Shown piece by piece: positions 34,825 through 42,544 of a stretch of 64,000 nucleotides of DNA. Every line of letters begins with the position of its first letter. Within the stretch, counting starts at the first letter, position 1. The translations under genes and the position numbers were made by a program. This stretch comes from Streptomyces hokutonensis (GTDB lineage Bacteria > Actinomycetota > Actinomycetes > Streptomycetales > Streptomycetaceae), in assembly GCF_000376565.1 (NCBI RefSeq), contig NZ_BARG01000099.1:1-64000 (forward strand), given 5' to 3'. The notes below the pieces were generated by a model. The model worked only from the letters and a program-made list of their open reading frames with translations. It searched no databases and was not told the DNA's origin.

Positions 34825-35403
34825 ATGACCGCCGACCCGAACGCCGCCACCCAGGCCTTCCCACCGCCCCCGCGCCGCCGCGACAGCCCCGCCCGCTATC
34901 TGGTCCCGGCCCTGGTGGCCGCGGCCGTGGCCGTCGGACTCGGCGTCTACGGCAAGGTCCACGACCCGGCAGGCACCGCCTTCAACCTCGCCGGCTTCAG
35001 CAGCACGGGCGCGGTGAAGTCCTGGCTCGCGACGACCGCGTTCTTCTTCGCCCTGGTCCAGGTCGTCTCGGCCTTCATGGTCTACGGCAAGCTGCCGGGA
35101 CCGACCTGGTCGGGGACCCTGCACCGCTGGTCGGGGCGGATCGCGTTCCTGGTGGCGGTGCCGGTCGCGGTGCACTGCCTCTACGCGTTCGGGTACCAGA
35201 CGTACTCGACACGCGTGATGTGGCATTCCCTCCTGGGGTGCCTGTTCTTCGGCGCCTTCAGTGCCAAGATGCTGCTGCTCCGCTCGGAGCGCCTCCCCGG
35301 CTGGCTGCTGCCGCTCGTCGGCGGGCTGGTCTTCACCGGCCTCACGCTGCTCTGGCTGACGTCCGCCCTCTGGTTCTTCCGCACCTTCGGAGTGAGTACA
35401 TGA
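34825..35403 (+). CDS. DUF6529-like five-helix membrane protein
   Basis: The product is 192 aa with about five hydrophobic helices after a Pro-rich start. Helices 3 and 4 carry His residues in positions used by haem-binding cytochrome b-like proteins: TLHRWSGR, VAVHCLYAFG and VMWHSLLG. The name DUF6529 is from memory. Its stop overlaps the start of the Rieske gene (ATGA). A membrane electron-transfer role with the Rieske partner is inferred from this coupling and the histidines. Confidence 0.8.
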   Translation: MTADPNAATQAFPPPPRRRDSPARYLVPALVAAAVAVGLGVYGKVHDPAGTAFNLAGFSSTGAVKSWLATTAFFFALVQVVSAFMVYGKLPGPTWSGTLHRWSGRIAFLVAVPVAVHCLYAFGYQTYSTRVMWHSLLGCLFFGAFSAKMLLLRSERLPGWLLPLVGGLVFTGLTLLWLTSALWFFRTFGVST

Positions 35404-35813
35404 CCGACAGCTCGACGCGCCGCACGGTTCTCGTGACGGGTGCGGCCGCCGCGCTCGCCGCCGGTTGCAGCAAGTACGGCGACAGCAACGACTCCTCGGG
35501 CTCGTCGTCCGTGAAGGCCTCCGGCGGGCAGGAGTTGGCGAAGACCGCCGACATCCCGGTCGGCGGCGGCAAGATCCTCAAGGCCCAGAAGGTCGTGGTG
35601 ACCCAGCCCAAGAAGGACGAGTTCAAGGCCTTCTCGGCGATCTGCACCCACCAGGGCTGCACGGTGAGCACCATCGCGAACGGCACGATCAACTGCCCGT
35701 GCCACGGCAGCAAGTTCAACATCGCGGACGGTGCGGTCGCGGGCGGCCCGGCGCCGAAGCCCCTCCCGGCGGAGCAGATCACAGTGGAGGGAAATTCGAT
35801 CCGCCTGGCGTGA
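35400..35813 (+). CDS. Rieske [2Fe-2S] protein, Tat-exported and lipid-anchored
   Basis: The product is 137 aa. The N-terminus has twin arginines (TRRTVLVTG) and a lipobox-like AAGC at about residue 24, suggesting folded export and membrane anchoring. The Rieske ligands are in CTHQGC and CPCHGS, and the additional cysteines of both motifs can form the disulfide seen in high-potential Rieske proteins. It is coupled by an ATGA overlap to the five-helix membrane protein. It is not part of a cytochrome bc1 operon, so its electron donor and acceptor are unknown. Confidence 0.92.
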   Translation: MTDSSTRRTVLVTGAAAALAAGCSKYGDSNDSSGSSSVKASGGQELAKTADIPVGGGKILKAQKVVVTQPKKDEFKAFSAICTHQGCTVSTIANGTINCPCHGSKFNIADGAVAGGPAPKPLPAEQITVEGNSIRLA

Positions 35814-35834
35814 AGTGCCGCGTACGCTCCCGGA

Positions 35835-36599
35835 ATGGACCCCGACACTCCCGGAATGCACCCTGAGGCCCTGGTCCGCGACCACACGATCTATGCCTGT
35901 GTGATGGGGTCGCGCGCCTTCGGTCTGGCGACGGAGGGCAGCGACACGGACCGCCGGGGTGTGTTCCTCGCCCCCACTCCCCTGTTCTGGCGCTTCGAGA
36001 AGCCGCCGACGCATGTGGAGGGCCCGGCCCAGGAGCAGTTCAGCTGGGAGCTGGAGCGCTTCTGCGAACTGGCCCTGCGCGCCAACCCCAACATCCTGGA
36101 GTGCCTGCACTCGCCCGTCGTCGAGCACATCGACGACACGGGCCGTGAACTCCTGTCCCTGCGCGGTGCGTTCCTCTCCCGCCAGGTCCACGAGACGTTC
36201 ACGCGCTACGCGTTGGGCCAGCGCAAGAAGCTGGAGGCGGACATCCGCCTGCACGGCGCGCCCCGCTGGAAACACGCGATGCATCTGCTCCGCCTGCTGA
36301 TGAGCGCCCGCGACGTACTCCGCACGGGCACCCTGACGATCGACGTGGGCGACCGGCGCGACCCCCTGCTGTCCGTCAAACGCGGCGAAGTCCCGTGGCC
36401 GGACGTCGAGTTGTGGATGACCCGTCTCGCGACGGAGACGGATGAGGCGGCGGCCCGCACCCCGCTCCCACCGGAACCGGACCGGCGCCGGGTGGAGGAC
36501 TTCCTGATCCGAGTCCGCCGCGCCTCAGCCCTCCAGCCGGACCCGGACGACGAACTCGTGCAGGGCGTCGTAGGTACTCGGGGCGTCCGGGAGCGCTGA
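35835..36599 (+). CDS. Pol-beta-type nucleotidyltransferase (COG3541-like)
   Basis: The product is 254 aa. The catalytic pattern is GSRAFGLATEGSDTDRRGV, with the G-S and D-x-D residues of the polymerase-beta nucleotidyltransferase fold at about residues 26-43. Downstream blocks (ELERFCELALRANPNILECL, RYALGQRKKLE) are typical of a stand-alone family that includes the phage T4-type and YcgL proteins. Its substrate is not known. Its last 75 bases overlap, on the opposite strand, the end of a paralogous gene. It follows the Rieske gene by 21 bases but is probably a separate function. Confidence 0.85.
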   Translation: MDPDTPGMHPEALVRDHTIYACVMGSRAFGLATEGSDTDRRGVFLAPTPLFWRFEKPPTHVEGPAQEQFSWELERFCELALRANPNILECLHSPVVEHIDDTGRELLSLRGAFLSRQVHETFTRYALGQRKKLEADIRLHGAPRWKHAMHLLRLLMSARDVLRTGTLTIDVGDRRDPLLSVKRGEVPWPDVELWMTRLATETDEAAARTPLPPEPDRRRVEDFLIRVRRASALQPDPDDELVQGVVGTRGVRER

Positions 36600-37274
36600 C
36601 GCCTCCTGGGCCGCGTCCAGTTCACCGTGCAGGGTCTCTATGTCGGCCCGCACCCGCGCCTGGTCGACATCGGCGGCCCCGTGCTCCCGCTCGACCTTGG
36701 CCGCGATCAGGTCCGGCACATAGGACGGAGCCTCGACCTGCCCGACGAGCGTGGGCAGATGGGCCTGCACCTCGCCGCTGCGCATCAGATGGATGCCGGT
36801 GAGCAGCACACGGAACGTGTAGAGCAGCGGCTTGAGTTCGCCGGTCTTCTCGAACAGCCGCCACTGCGTCTGCGCGAACCCCCTGTAGTGGTGGGCGTGA
36901 TGACTGGTGAGGGAGCCCGGTGCCAGGGCGGCCAGCTCCCGGTGGGCGTCGGTGGTGTGCACGACGAGCGGCGACAACAGCTGCTCCAGCACATAGCCGT
37001 TGCGCCGCAGCATCAGCCGTACGAACTTGCGCAGGTCGTGGGTGACGAGGTCCATCTCGACACCGTCCCGCAGCCACATCTTCGACCGTGTCTCGTCCGG
37101 CTCGCGCAGGCCGACGAGTTCGGCGGCGGGCAGCAGGTGCACGCCCCTGAGGTCCACGTCCGAGTCCCGGGACGGGAAGCCATACAGGTGCGCGCCGGAG
37201 ACCGTGGCGAAGAGCAGCGGGTCGGGCTGCTCCGCCACCACGGGCTTGAGGTCGATGTCCAGAACGTCGATCAT
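36525..37274 (-). CDS. Pol-beta-type nucleotidyltransferase, paralogue
   Basis: The product is 249 aa with SGAHLYGFPSRDSDVDLRGV carrying the nucleotidyltransferase G-S-like/D-x-D motif (Ser-Gly in place of Gly-Ser), and RKFVRLMLRRNGYVLEQLLSP in the helical part. The order of blocks parallels the converging neighbour, so both belong to one family. The gene begins three bases after the ADP-ribosylglycohydrolase stop and is therefore the third gene of the nrtR-led group. A role in modifying a nucleotide, RNA end or protein is possible. I have no evidence for a specific substrate. Confidence 0.85.
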   Translation of the reverse strand: MIDVLDIDLKPVVAEQPDPLLFATVSGAHLYGFPSRDSDVDLRGVHLLPAAELVGLREPDETRSKMWLRDGVEMDLVTHDLRKFVRLMLRRNGYVLEQLLSPLVVHTTDAHRELAALAPGSLTSHHAHHYRGFAQTQWRLFEKTGELKPLLYTFRVLLTGIHLMRSGEVQAHLPTLVGQVEAPSYVPDLIAAKVEREHGAADVDQARVRADIETLHGELDAAQEASALPDAPSTYDALHEFVVRVRLEG

Positions 37275-37277
37275 CGG

Positions 37278-38300
37278 TCAAGCGTCCCAGAGCGCCCCGA
37301 GCGCCAGCAGCTCCCCCCGGTACTCGATCCGCTCCGCCCACTCCCCCGGCCAGGCGTCCGCGCCGAGGTGGGCGCCCGCGAAGGCCCCCGTGAGGCAGGC
37401 GATCGAGTCCGAGTCGCCGGACGTACAGGCCGCGCGCCGCAGCGCGGTCACCGGTTCCTCCACGAACAGCAGGAAGCACAACAGGCCGGTCGCCAGGGCC
37501 TCTTCGGCGATCCAGCCCGCGCCGGTGGCCAGACAGGGGTCGGTCTCCGGGGAGTTGGCGCGTACCGCGTCCTGGAGGCGGTCAAGGATCTCCAGGCAGT
37601 CGTCCCAGCCGCGCGCGATGAAGTGCTCGGGCGTGGGGTCCTGGCTCCGGGTCCACAGGTCGCCGAGCCAGCGGTCGTGGTACCGGGTGCGGTTCTCCAC
37701 GGCGTACGACCGCAGCAGCCCGACCAGTCCGGTCGGTTCGGCGCCCTGTGCGAGCAGTCGTACGGCGTGCGCAGTGAGGTCGGAGGCGGCGAGCGCGGTC
37801 GGATGGCCGTGGGTGAGCGCGGACTGCAACTGGGCGGCGCCGGACCGCTGTTCGTCGCTCAGACCGGGGACGAGCCCGATCGGCGCGACCCGCATGTTGG
37901 CCCCGCAGCCCTTCGAACCGACCTGGCTGGCGTCCTGCCAGAGCCGGTCCTCGGCCTTCAGCAGGTCGCAGGCGACGAGGCAGGTCCGGCCGGGGGCACG
38001 GTTGTTCTCCGGCGACTGGTACCAGTCCACGAACTCCTCGCGCACCGGCCGCTCCATCCGCTCGGGCCCAAGCAGCCCTCGATCCATGGCGGTTCGCAGT
38101 CCGCGCCCCAACGCCAGTGTCATCTGGGTGTCGTCGGTGACGATCGCCGGCTTCGGCAGCTCCATCTCGCGCCAGGGGCCGAACTTGGCGAGGATCGCGG
38201 GCACGTCGTTGAACTCGGTCGGGAAGCCCAGCGCGTCCCCGAGGGCGAGGCCGATCAGGGCTCCGGTGGCGGCGCGCTTGCGGGCGCTGGTCGTGGTCAT
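37278..38300 (-). CDS. ADP-ribosylglycohydrolase family protein
   Basis: The product is 340 aa; its ATG overlaps the nrtR-like stop (ATGA). Family motifs are GLALGDALGFPTEF at the start, TDDTQMTLALGRGL (metal-binding TDDT), and ACTSGDSDSIACLTGAFAGAHLG (GDxDS) near the end. These form the dinuclear Mg site of ARH proteins. The reaction is hydrolysis of an ADP-ribose-protein, ADP-ribosyl-nucleic acid or O-acetyl-ADP-ribose bond. Genes of this type are recurrent neighbours of NrtR in actinobacteria. Confidence 0.93.
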   Translation of the reverse strand: MTTTSARKRAATGALIGLALGDALGFPTEFNDVPAILAKFGPWREMELPKPAIVTDDTQMTLALGRGLRTAMDRGLLGPERMERPVREEFVDWYQSPENNRAPGRTCLVACDLLKAEDRLWQDASQVGSKGCGANMRVAPIGLVPGLSDEQRSGAAQLQSALTHGHPTALAASDLTAHAVRLLAQGAEPTGLVGLLRSYAVENRTRYHDRWLGDLWTRSQDPTPEHFIARGWDDCLEILDRLQDAVRANSPETDPCLATGAGWIAEEALATGLLCFLLFVEEPVTALRRAACTSGDSDSIACLTGAFAGAHLGADAWPGEWAERIEYRGELLALGALWDA

Positions 38301-39025
38301 GCGGGGCTTCCTTCCCGGGTCGGGCGGAGCAGCGGCGGGTACAGGGTGGTGGCGGTCCCGGCGCGGTACAGCGCGGCCGGTTTGCCGCGACCGCCGGTCA
38401 ACTTGGCGCCACCCGGCACCAGTTCGACGAACCCCGGCGTGGCGAGCACCTTGCGGCGGAAGTTCGGGCGGTCCAACTCGGCGCCCCACACGGTCTCGTA
38501 GACCTGCTGCAGCTCCCCGAGCGTGAACTCCGGCGGACAGAAGGCGGTGGCGAGGGAGCTGTACTCCAGCTTGGCGCCCACCCGTTCGTGCGCGTCGGCC
38601 AGGATCCGGTCGTGGTCGAAGGCGAGCGGCCCGAGCGAGTCGTACGGCAGCCAGCGGGCCTGCGCCGCGTCGCTGCCCGCACGCGGTTCGGGCGGGTCGG
38701 GCAGCAGCGCGGCGAAGGCGACGGTGACGACCCGCATCCGGGGGTCGCGGTCGGGCTCGCTGTAGGTGCGCAGCTGCTCCAGATGCAGCCCGGAGACGTC
38801 CGACAGGCCGGTCTCCTCGGCCAGTTCACGCCGGGCGGCCGTCTCGGCGGACTCGTCCGGCGCCACGAAGCCACCGGGCAGCGCCCACTGTCCGGCGTAC
38901 GGCTCCTGTCCGCGCTCGACGAGCAGGACGTGCAGCGCGCCCGCACGGATCGTGAGGACGGCGAGGTCGGCGGTGACGGCGAAGGGTTCGAAGGCGTACT
39001 TGTCGTAGCCCGGTGTTGCGGTCAT
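38297..39025 (-). CDS. nrtR: NrtR-like Nudix transcriptional regulator
   Basis: The product is 242 aa. An N-terminal Nudix domain (about residues 1-140) is joined to a C-terminal winged helix (about 150-225: EFTLGELQQVYETVWGAELD and NFRRKVLATPGFVEL). That combination is the NrtR family, which senses ADP-ribose and represses NAD genes. The Nudix box GX5EX7REUXEEXGU is complete (GFVAPDE...RRELAEETGL), whereas many NrtR proteins have lost it. It heads an operon with the ARH and nucleotidyltransferase genes. A palindrome 18 bases before its start is the likely operator, implying autoregulation. Confidence 0.9.
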   Translation of the reverse strand: MTATPGYDKYAFEPFAVTADLAVLTIRAGALHVLLVERGQEPYAGQWALPGGFVAPDESAETAARRELAEETGLSDVSGLHLEQLRTYSEPDRDPRMRVVTVAFAALLPDPPEPRAGSDAAQARWLPYDSLGPLAFDHDRILADAHERVGAKLEYSSLATAFCPPEFTLGELQQVYETVWGAELDRPNFRRKVLATPGFVELVPGGAKLTGGRGKPAALYRAGTATTLYPPLLRPTREGSPA

Positions 39026-39042
39026 GGTGATCCACCCCGTTA

Positions 39043-39059
39043 ATAGTCAGTTCGACTAT
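39043..39059. promoter_or_regulatory. Candidate NrtR operator
   Basis: A perfect palindrome ATAGTC-AGTTC-GACTAT lies 17 bases upstream of the nrtR start and probably overlaps its promoter. The TAGTC/GACTA arms are the kind of site expected for NrtR; I recall similar motifs but could not compare. Confidence 0.55.
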
Positions 39060-39107
39060 AAAGAGCGATCGTCGCCCCGCACAACCCCCGCGCCCGAGGA
39101 AAACGAA

Positions 39108-39140
39108 GCGGCCGGCCCCGGAGACTCCGGAACCGGCCGC
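39108..39140 (-). terminator. Terminator after rluB
   Basis: Outer arms GCGGCCGG / CCGGCCGC (39108-39115, 39133-39140) enclose a second GGAG/CTCC stem. It lies 17 bases past the rluB stop. Confidence 0.75.
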
Positions 39141-39156
39141 ACCCCAACTCGTGCTT

Positions 39157-40338
39157 CTAGAGGTCGACTTCCTGCATCAGCATCCCGACCTCGGTGTTCG
39201 ACAGCCGTCGCAGCCAGCCCGACTTCTGGTCGCCCAGGGTGATCGGGCCGAAGGAGACGCGCACCAGCTTGTCGACCGGGAACCCGGCCTCCGCGAGCAT
39301 GCGGCGGACGATGTGCTTGCGGCCCTCGTGGAGGGTCACCTCGACCAGGTAGTTCTTGCCGGTCTGCTCGACGACCCGGAAGTGGTCCGCACGCGCGTAC
39401 CCGTCCTCCAGCTGGATGCCGTCCTTGAGCTGCTTGCCCAGGTCGCGCGGGATCGGGCCCACGATGTGCGCGAGGTAGGTCTTCTTCACGCCGTACTTGG
39501 GGTGGGTCAGCCGGTGCGCCAGCTCGCCGTGGTTGGTGAGCAGGATCACACCCTCGGTCTCGGTGTCGAGCCGGCCGACGTGGAAAAGGCGCGTCTCGCG
39601 GTTGGTGACGTAGTCGCCGAGGCACTGCCGGCCCTCGGGGTCCTCCATCGTCGCGACGACACCGGCGGGCTTGTTCAGCGAGAAGAACTGGTACGACTGC
39701 GTCGCCACCGTCAGCCCGTCGACCTTGATCTCGTCGTGCTCGGGGTCGACGCGCAGCCCCTGCTCGACCACGATCTCGCCGTTGACCTCGACGCGGGACT
39801 GCTCGATCAGCTCCTCGCAGGCGCGCCGGGAGCCGTAGCCCGCGCGGGCGAGGACCTTCTGCAGCCGCTCGCCCTCCTGCTCGGCGCCCGGGAAGGTCTT
39901 GGGCAGCTTCACGTCCTTCTTGCCCGCGTACCGCTCCCGGTTGCGCTCCTCGGCCCGCGCGTCGTACTCACGCGAGGTCGCCGGCGCCCAGCGCCCGCGT
40001 CCGGTGCTCTGGCCCTGCTTGGGGCCGCCCTTGGCACCACCGCGCGCGGAGGCACCGCGCCCGGTCTTCGGGCCCTCGTGGGACCCCGTGGGGCCTACGT
40101 CGTAGCGCCGCTCCTCGGGACGCGGCTTTCCGGCGCGCTTCGGCTTGTCGTCGCGGCCTCCCGCGCCCCTCGGCTGGGAGCCGCCCCCGCCGGCACCCCG
40201 GGAGTTGCCCGCGCCGGAACCACGACCGCCGCCGCCCCCACCGGAACCCCGGGGATTGCCGCCCCCGCCGGTCCCGCGGGGGTTGCCACGCCCGCCGCTC
40301 CTACCGCCACCACTGCTGCCACTGCCACTGCTTCGCAT
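39157..40338 (-). CDS. rluB: 23S rRNA pseudouridine synthase (RluB/RsuA family) with a Gly/Arg-rich extension
   Basis: The product is 393 aa; the ATG at 40338 overlaps the scpB stop (TGATG), with a TTG directly before. Residues 1-70 are Gly/Arg/Ser-rich with RGG-like repeats, and to about 150 the chain stays disordered and basic. An S4 RNA-binding domain (RLQKVLARAGYGSRRACEELIEQ, about 155-215) and the catalytic domain with HVGRLDTETEGVILLTN (catalytic Asp in GRLDTET) follow. It isomerises uridine in 23S rRNA. The extension is much longer than in E. coli RluB and may bind RNA. It is the last gene of the parA-scpAB operon. Confidence 0.93.
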   Translation of the reverse strand: MRSSGSGSSGGGRSGGRGNPRGTGGGGNPRGSGGGGGGRGSGAGNSRGAGGGGSQPRGAGGRDDKPKRAGKPRPEERRYDVGPTGSHEGPKTGRGASARGGAKGGPKQGQSTGRGRWAPATSREYDARAEERNRERYAGKKDVKLPKTFPGAEQEGERLQKVLARAGYGSRRACEELIEQSRVEVNGEIVVEQGLRVDPEHDEIKVDGLTVATQSYQFFSLNKPAGVVATMEDPEGRQCLGDYVTNRETRLFHVGRLDTETEGVILLTNHGELAHRLTHPKYGVKKTYLAHIVGPIPRDLGKQLKDGIQLEDGYARADHFRVVEQTGKNYLVEVTLHEGRKHIVRRMLAEAGFPVDKLVRVSFGPITLGDQKSGWLRRLSNTEVGMLMQEVDL

Positions 40339-40994
40339 CAAAGTTCCGTCGTCGTCGTGTCGTCTGCATCTGCATCCGGTGCATCCGGATCGAACGACGG
40401 GACCCCTTCCAGCGTCTCCGCCTCGATCGCCTCGGCCTCAGGGAGGAAGGGCGCGAGCTCCGGGAGCTCGTCCAGGCCTCGCAGGCCCATCCGCTCCAGA
40501 AAGTAGTTCGTCGTCACGTACAGGATCGCACCTGTTTCGGGTTCCGTGCCCGCCTCCTCGACCAGACCGCGCTGCAAGAGGGTGCGCATCACACCGTCGC
40601 AGTTGACTCCGCGGACCATCGAGACCCTGCTGCGGCTGACCGGCTGGCGGTACGCGACGACCGCCAGGGTCTCCAGCGCCGCCTGGGTGAGCCGGGCCTG
40701 CTGGCCGTCCAGGACGAAGCCCTCGACGGCCGGCGCATACTCCGGACGGGAGTAGAAACGCCAGCCCCCGGCGATCAGCCGCAGCTCGAAACCGCGCCCC
40801 TGGACGGTGTACTCGTCGGCCAGCTCGCGCAGCGCGTCCGCGATCCGCCGTTTGGGCCGCTGGAGTATTTTCGCGAGGTGCTCCACGGTCGCGGGCTCGT
40901 CCACGACCATGAGGACGGCCTCCAGGGCGGGCTTGAGGTCGAGTTCCGCGACGCCGGACGGGCTCGCCGGTACTCCCGTGGTCTCCTCGCTCAC
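40338..40994 (-). CDS. scpB: Segregation and condensation protein B
   Basis: The product is 218 aa (GTG start overlapping the scpA stop as GTGA). Two winged-helix domains are expected; the family blocks ALEAVLMVVDEPATVEHLAKIL and ETLAVVAYRQPVSRSRVSMVRG (quoted in part) are seen, and the C-terminus is acidic. ScpB dimerises and joins ScpA and SMC in the bacterial condensin. It is translated together with scpA and rluB. Confidence 0.96.
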   Translation of the reverse strand: MSEETTGVPASPSGVAELDLKPALEAVLMVVDEPATVEHLAKILQRPKRRIADALRELADEYTVQGRGFELRLIAGGWRFYSRPEYAPAVEGFVLDGQQARLTQAALETLAVVAYRQPVSRSRVSMVRGVNCDGVMRTLLQRGLVEEAGTEPETGAILYVTTNYFLERMGLRGLDELPELAPFLPEAEAIEAETLEGVPSFDPDAPDADADDTTTTEL

Positions 40995-41971
40995 GCCGAC
41001 TCCTCCTTGGTCTCCTTGGGCACCTCGGGCGGCCGGTCGAACTCGTCGGTCACCACCGGCTCGACCTCCCCCTCCCCGCCCGTCCAGCGCACGATCAGAT
41101 CACCGAGCGCGGTCTCCTGGTCGAGGGCGACGGCCTTCTCGCGGTACAGCTCCAGCAGCGCCAGGAAGCGCGCTACGACGGTGAGGGTGTCGTCGGTGTC
41201 GTCGACGAGCACGCTGAAGCTGGCCTCGCCGAGCTCCCGCAGCCGCGCCACCACGATCCCGGCCTGCTCCTGCACGCTGACCAGCGGCGCGTGGATGTGG
41301 TCGACGTAGACCTGCGGCTTGGGCCTGGGCTGCATCGCCTTCACGGCGAGCCTGGCGAAGCCCTCCGGGCCGATCCTGATGACCACCTCGGGCAGCAGCT
41401 CGGCGTGGTGCGGTTCGAGTCCGACGGTACGGGGGTAGCGCCGGGCCTCCTCGTCGAGGCGCCGGTTGAAGATCTCGGCGATCTGCTTGTACGCCCGGTA
41501 CTGCAGCAGCCGCGCGAACAGCAGGTCCCGGGCCTCCAGCAGCGCGAGGTCGGCCTCGTCCTCGACCTCGGCGGCGGGCAGCAGCCGGGCCGCCTTCAGA
41601 TCCAGCAGGGTCGCCGCGACGACAAGGAACTCGGTCGTCTGATCGAGATCCCAGTCGGGCCCCATCGCCCTGATGTGCGCCATGAACTCGTCGGTGACCT
41701 TGGACAGCGCCACCTCGGTGACATCCAGCTTGTGCTTCGAGATCAGCTGGAGGAGAAGGTCGAAGGGCCCCTCGAAGTTCGCGAGCCGCACCTTGAAGAC
41801 CCCGTCGTCGGGTTCTTCGGCAACTTCAACTTCGTCCGCGACTTCGTCGACAACCGCTTCTTCTACGACGACCTCGGGCCGGGGCTCCTGAGCAGCCGCG
41901 GCCGCCCCTTTCCCGAGCGCACGCCGACGTCCGGCGGGTGCGCCGGCGGCGGGAGCGTCGTTCGAGGTCAT
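40991..41971 (-). CDS. scpA: Segregation and condensation protein A
   Basis: The product is 326 aa. After an acidic ~55-residue extension comes the kleisin domain: FEGPFDLLLQLISKHKLDVTEV at the N-terminal SMC-binding part, and a C-terminal winged helix ending near LGDLIVRWTG. ScpA bridges the heads of the SMC dimer to compact chromosomes before sporulation septation. The arrangement parA - RHH gene - scpA - scpB suggests joint expression. Confidence 0.96.
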   Translation of the reverse strand: MTSNDAPAAGAPAGRRRALGKGAAAAAQEPRPEVVVEEAVVDEVADEVEVAEEPDDGVFKVRLANFEGPFDLLLQLISKHKLDVTEVALSKVTDEFMAHIRAMGPDWDLDQTTEFLVVAATLLDLKAARLLPAAEVEDEADLALLEARDLLFARLLQYRAYKQIAEIFNRRLDEEARRYPRTVGLEPHHAELLPEVVIRIGPEGFARLAVKAMQPRPKPQVYVDHIHAPLVSVQEQAGIVVARLRELGEASFSVLVDDTDDTLTVVARFLALLELYREKAVALDQETALGDLIVRWTGGEGEVEPVVTDEFDRPPEVPKETKEESA

Positions 41972-41989
41972 GGCCCCCGCAGGCTACCG

Positions 41990-42544
41990 CTACCGCCCGC
42001 GAAGCCGGCGTACGAGAATGCTCGCGTCCCCCCGGGACTCCAGATCGGCCAGGACGACGGCGACCGCCTCGCGGACGATCCGGCCGCGGTCGATCGCGAG
42101 GCCGTGCTCGCCGCGGAGCACCAGACGGGCGTGCTCCAGGTCCATCAGCTCCTCGGCGGAGACGTACACGGTGATTTTCTCGTCGTGCCGCTCCCGCCCG
42201 CTGGGACGCCGCTGGGCGGGCTGTCGGCCGCGTTTGCGGGGCTGGGGGGCGGCAGAACCTTCCTGCGCCTCCTGGCGTCGTACGGAGCCGTCTGCGGCCC
42301 GGCTGCGGGATTCTCCCGCGTCCGCGTCGGCCGCCACGTGCTCCGCACCCTCGCCGTCACCGCCCTGTGCGGGTACGGACTGCGGGGCGTCCTCCCCAGC
42401 GGCGGCACCGTCGCTCTCCCCCGCCGGAGCCGGCACCCGTGCCTCGCCGTTGGACTGGCGCCTGGGGCTGGACGCCTGGAGCGCCATCCCCCCTGTCGTA
42501 CGGAACAGTTCGTCGGCCCCCGGCAGACTCACTCGGCGTGACAC
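41990..42544 (-). CDS. Hypothetical protein with an RHH-like C-terminal domain
   Basis: The product is 184 aa (GTG start at 42544, overlapping the parA end by 16 bases). The first 115 residues are disordered, rich in Ala, Gly, Arg and Glu. The last 65 have a beta strand (KITVYVSAEELMDLEHARL) followed by two helices, resembling a ribbon-helix-helix DNA-binding domain. That would suit a DNA-binding partner for the ParA-like ATPase next to it. The fold is inferred from pattern only. Confidence 0.7.
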   Translation of the reverse strand: MSRRVSLPGADELFRTTGGMALQASSPRRQSNGEARVPAPAGESDGAAAGEDAPQSVPAQGGDGEGAEHVAADADAGESRSRAADGSVRRQEAQEGSAAPQPRKRGRQPAQRRPSGRERHDEKITVYVSAEELMDLEHARLVLRGEHGLAIDRGRIVREAVAVVLADLESRGDASILVRRLRGR

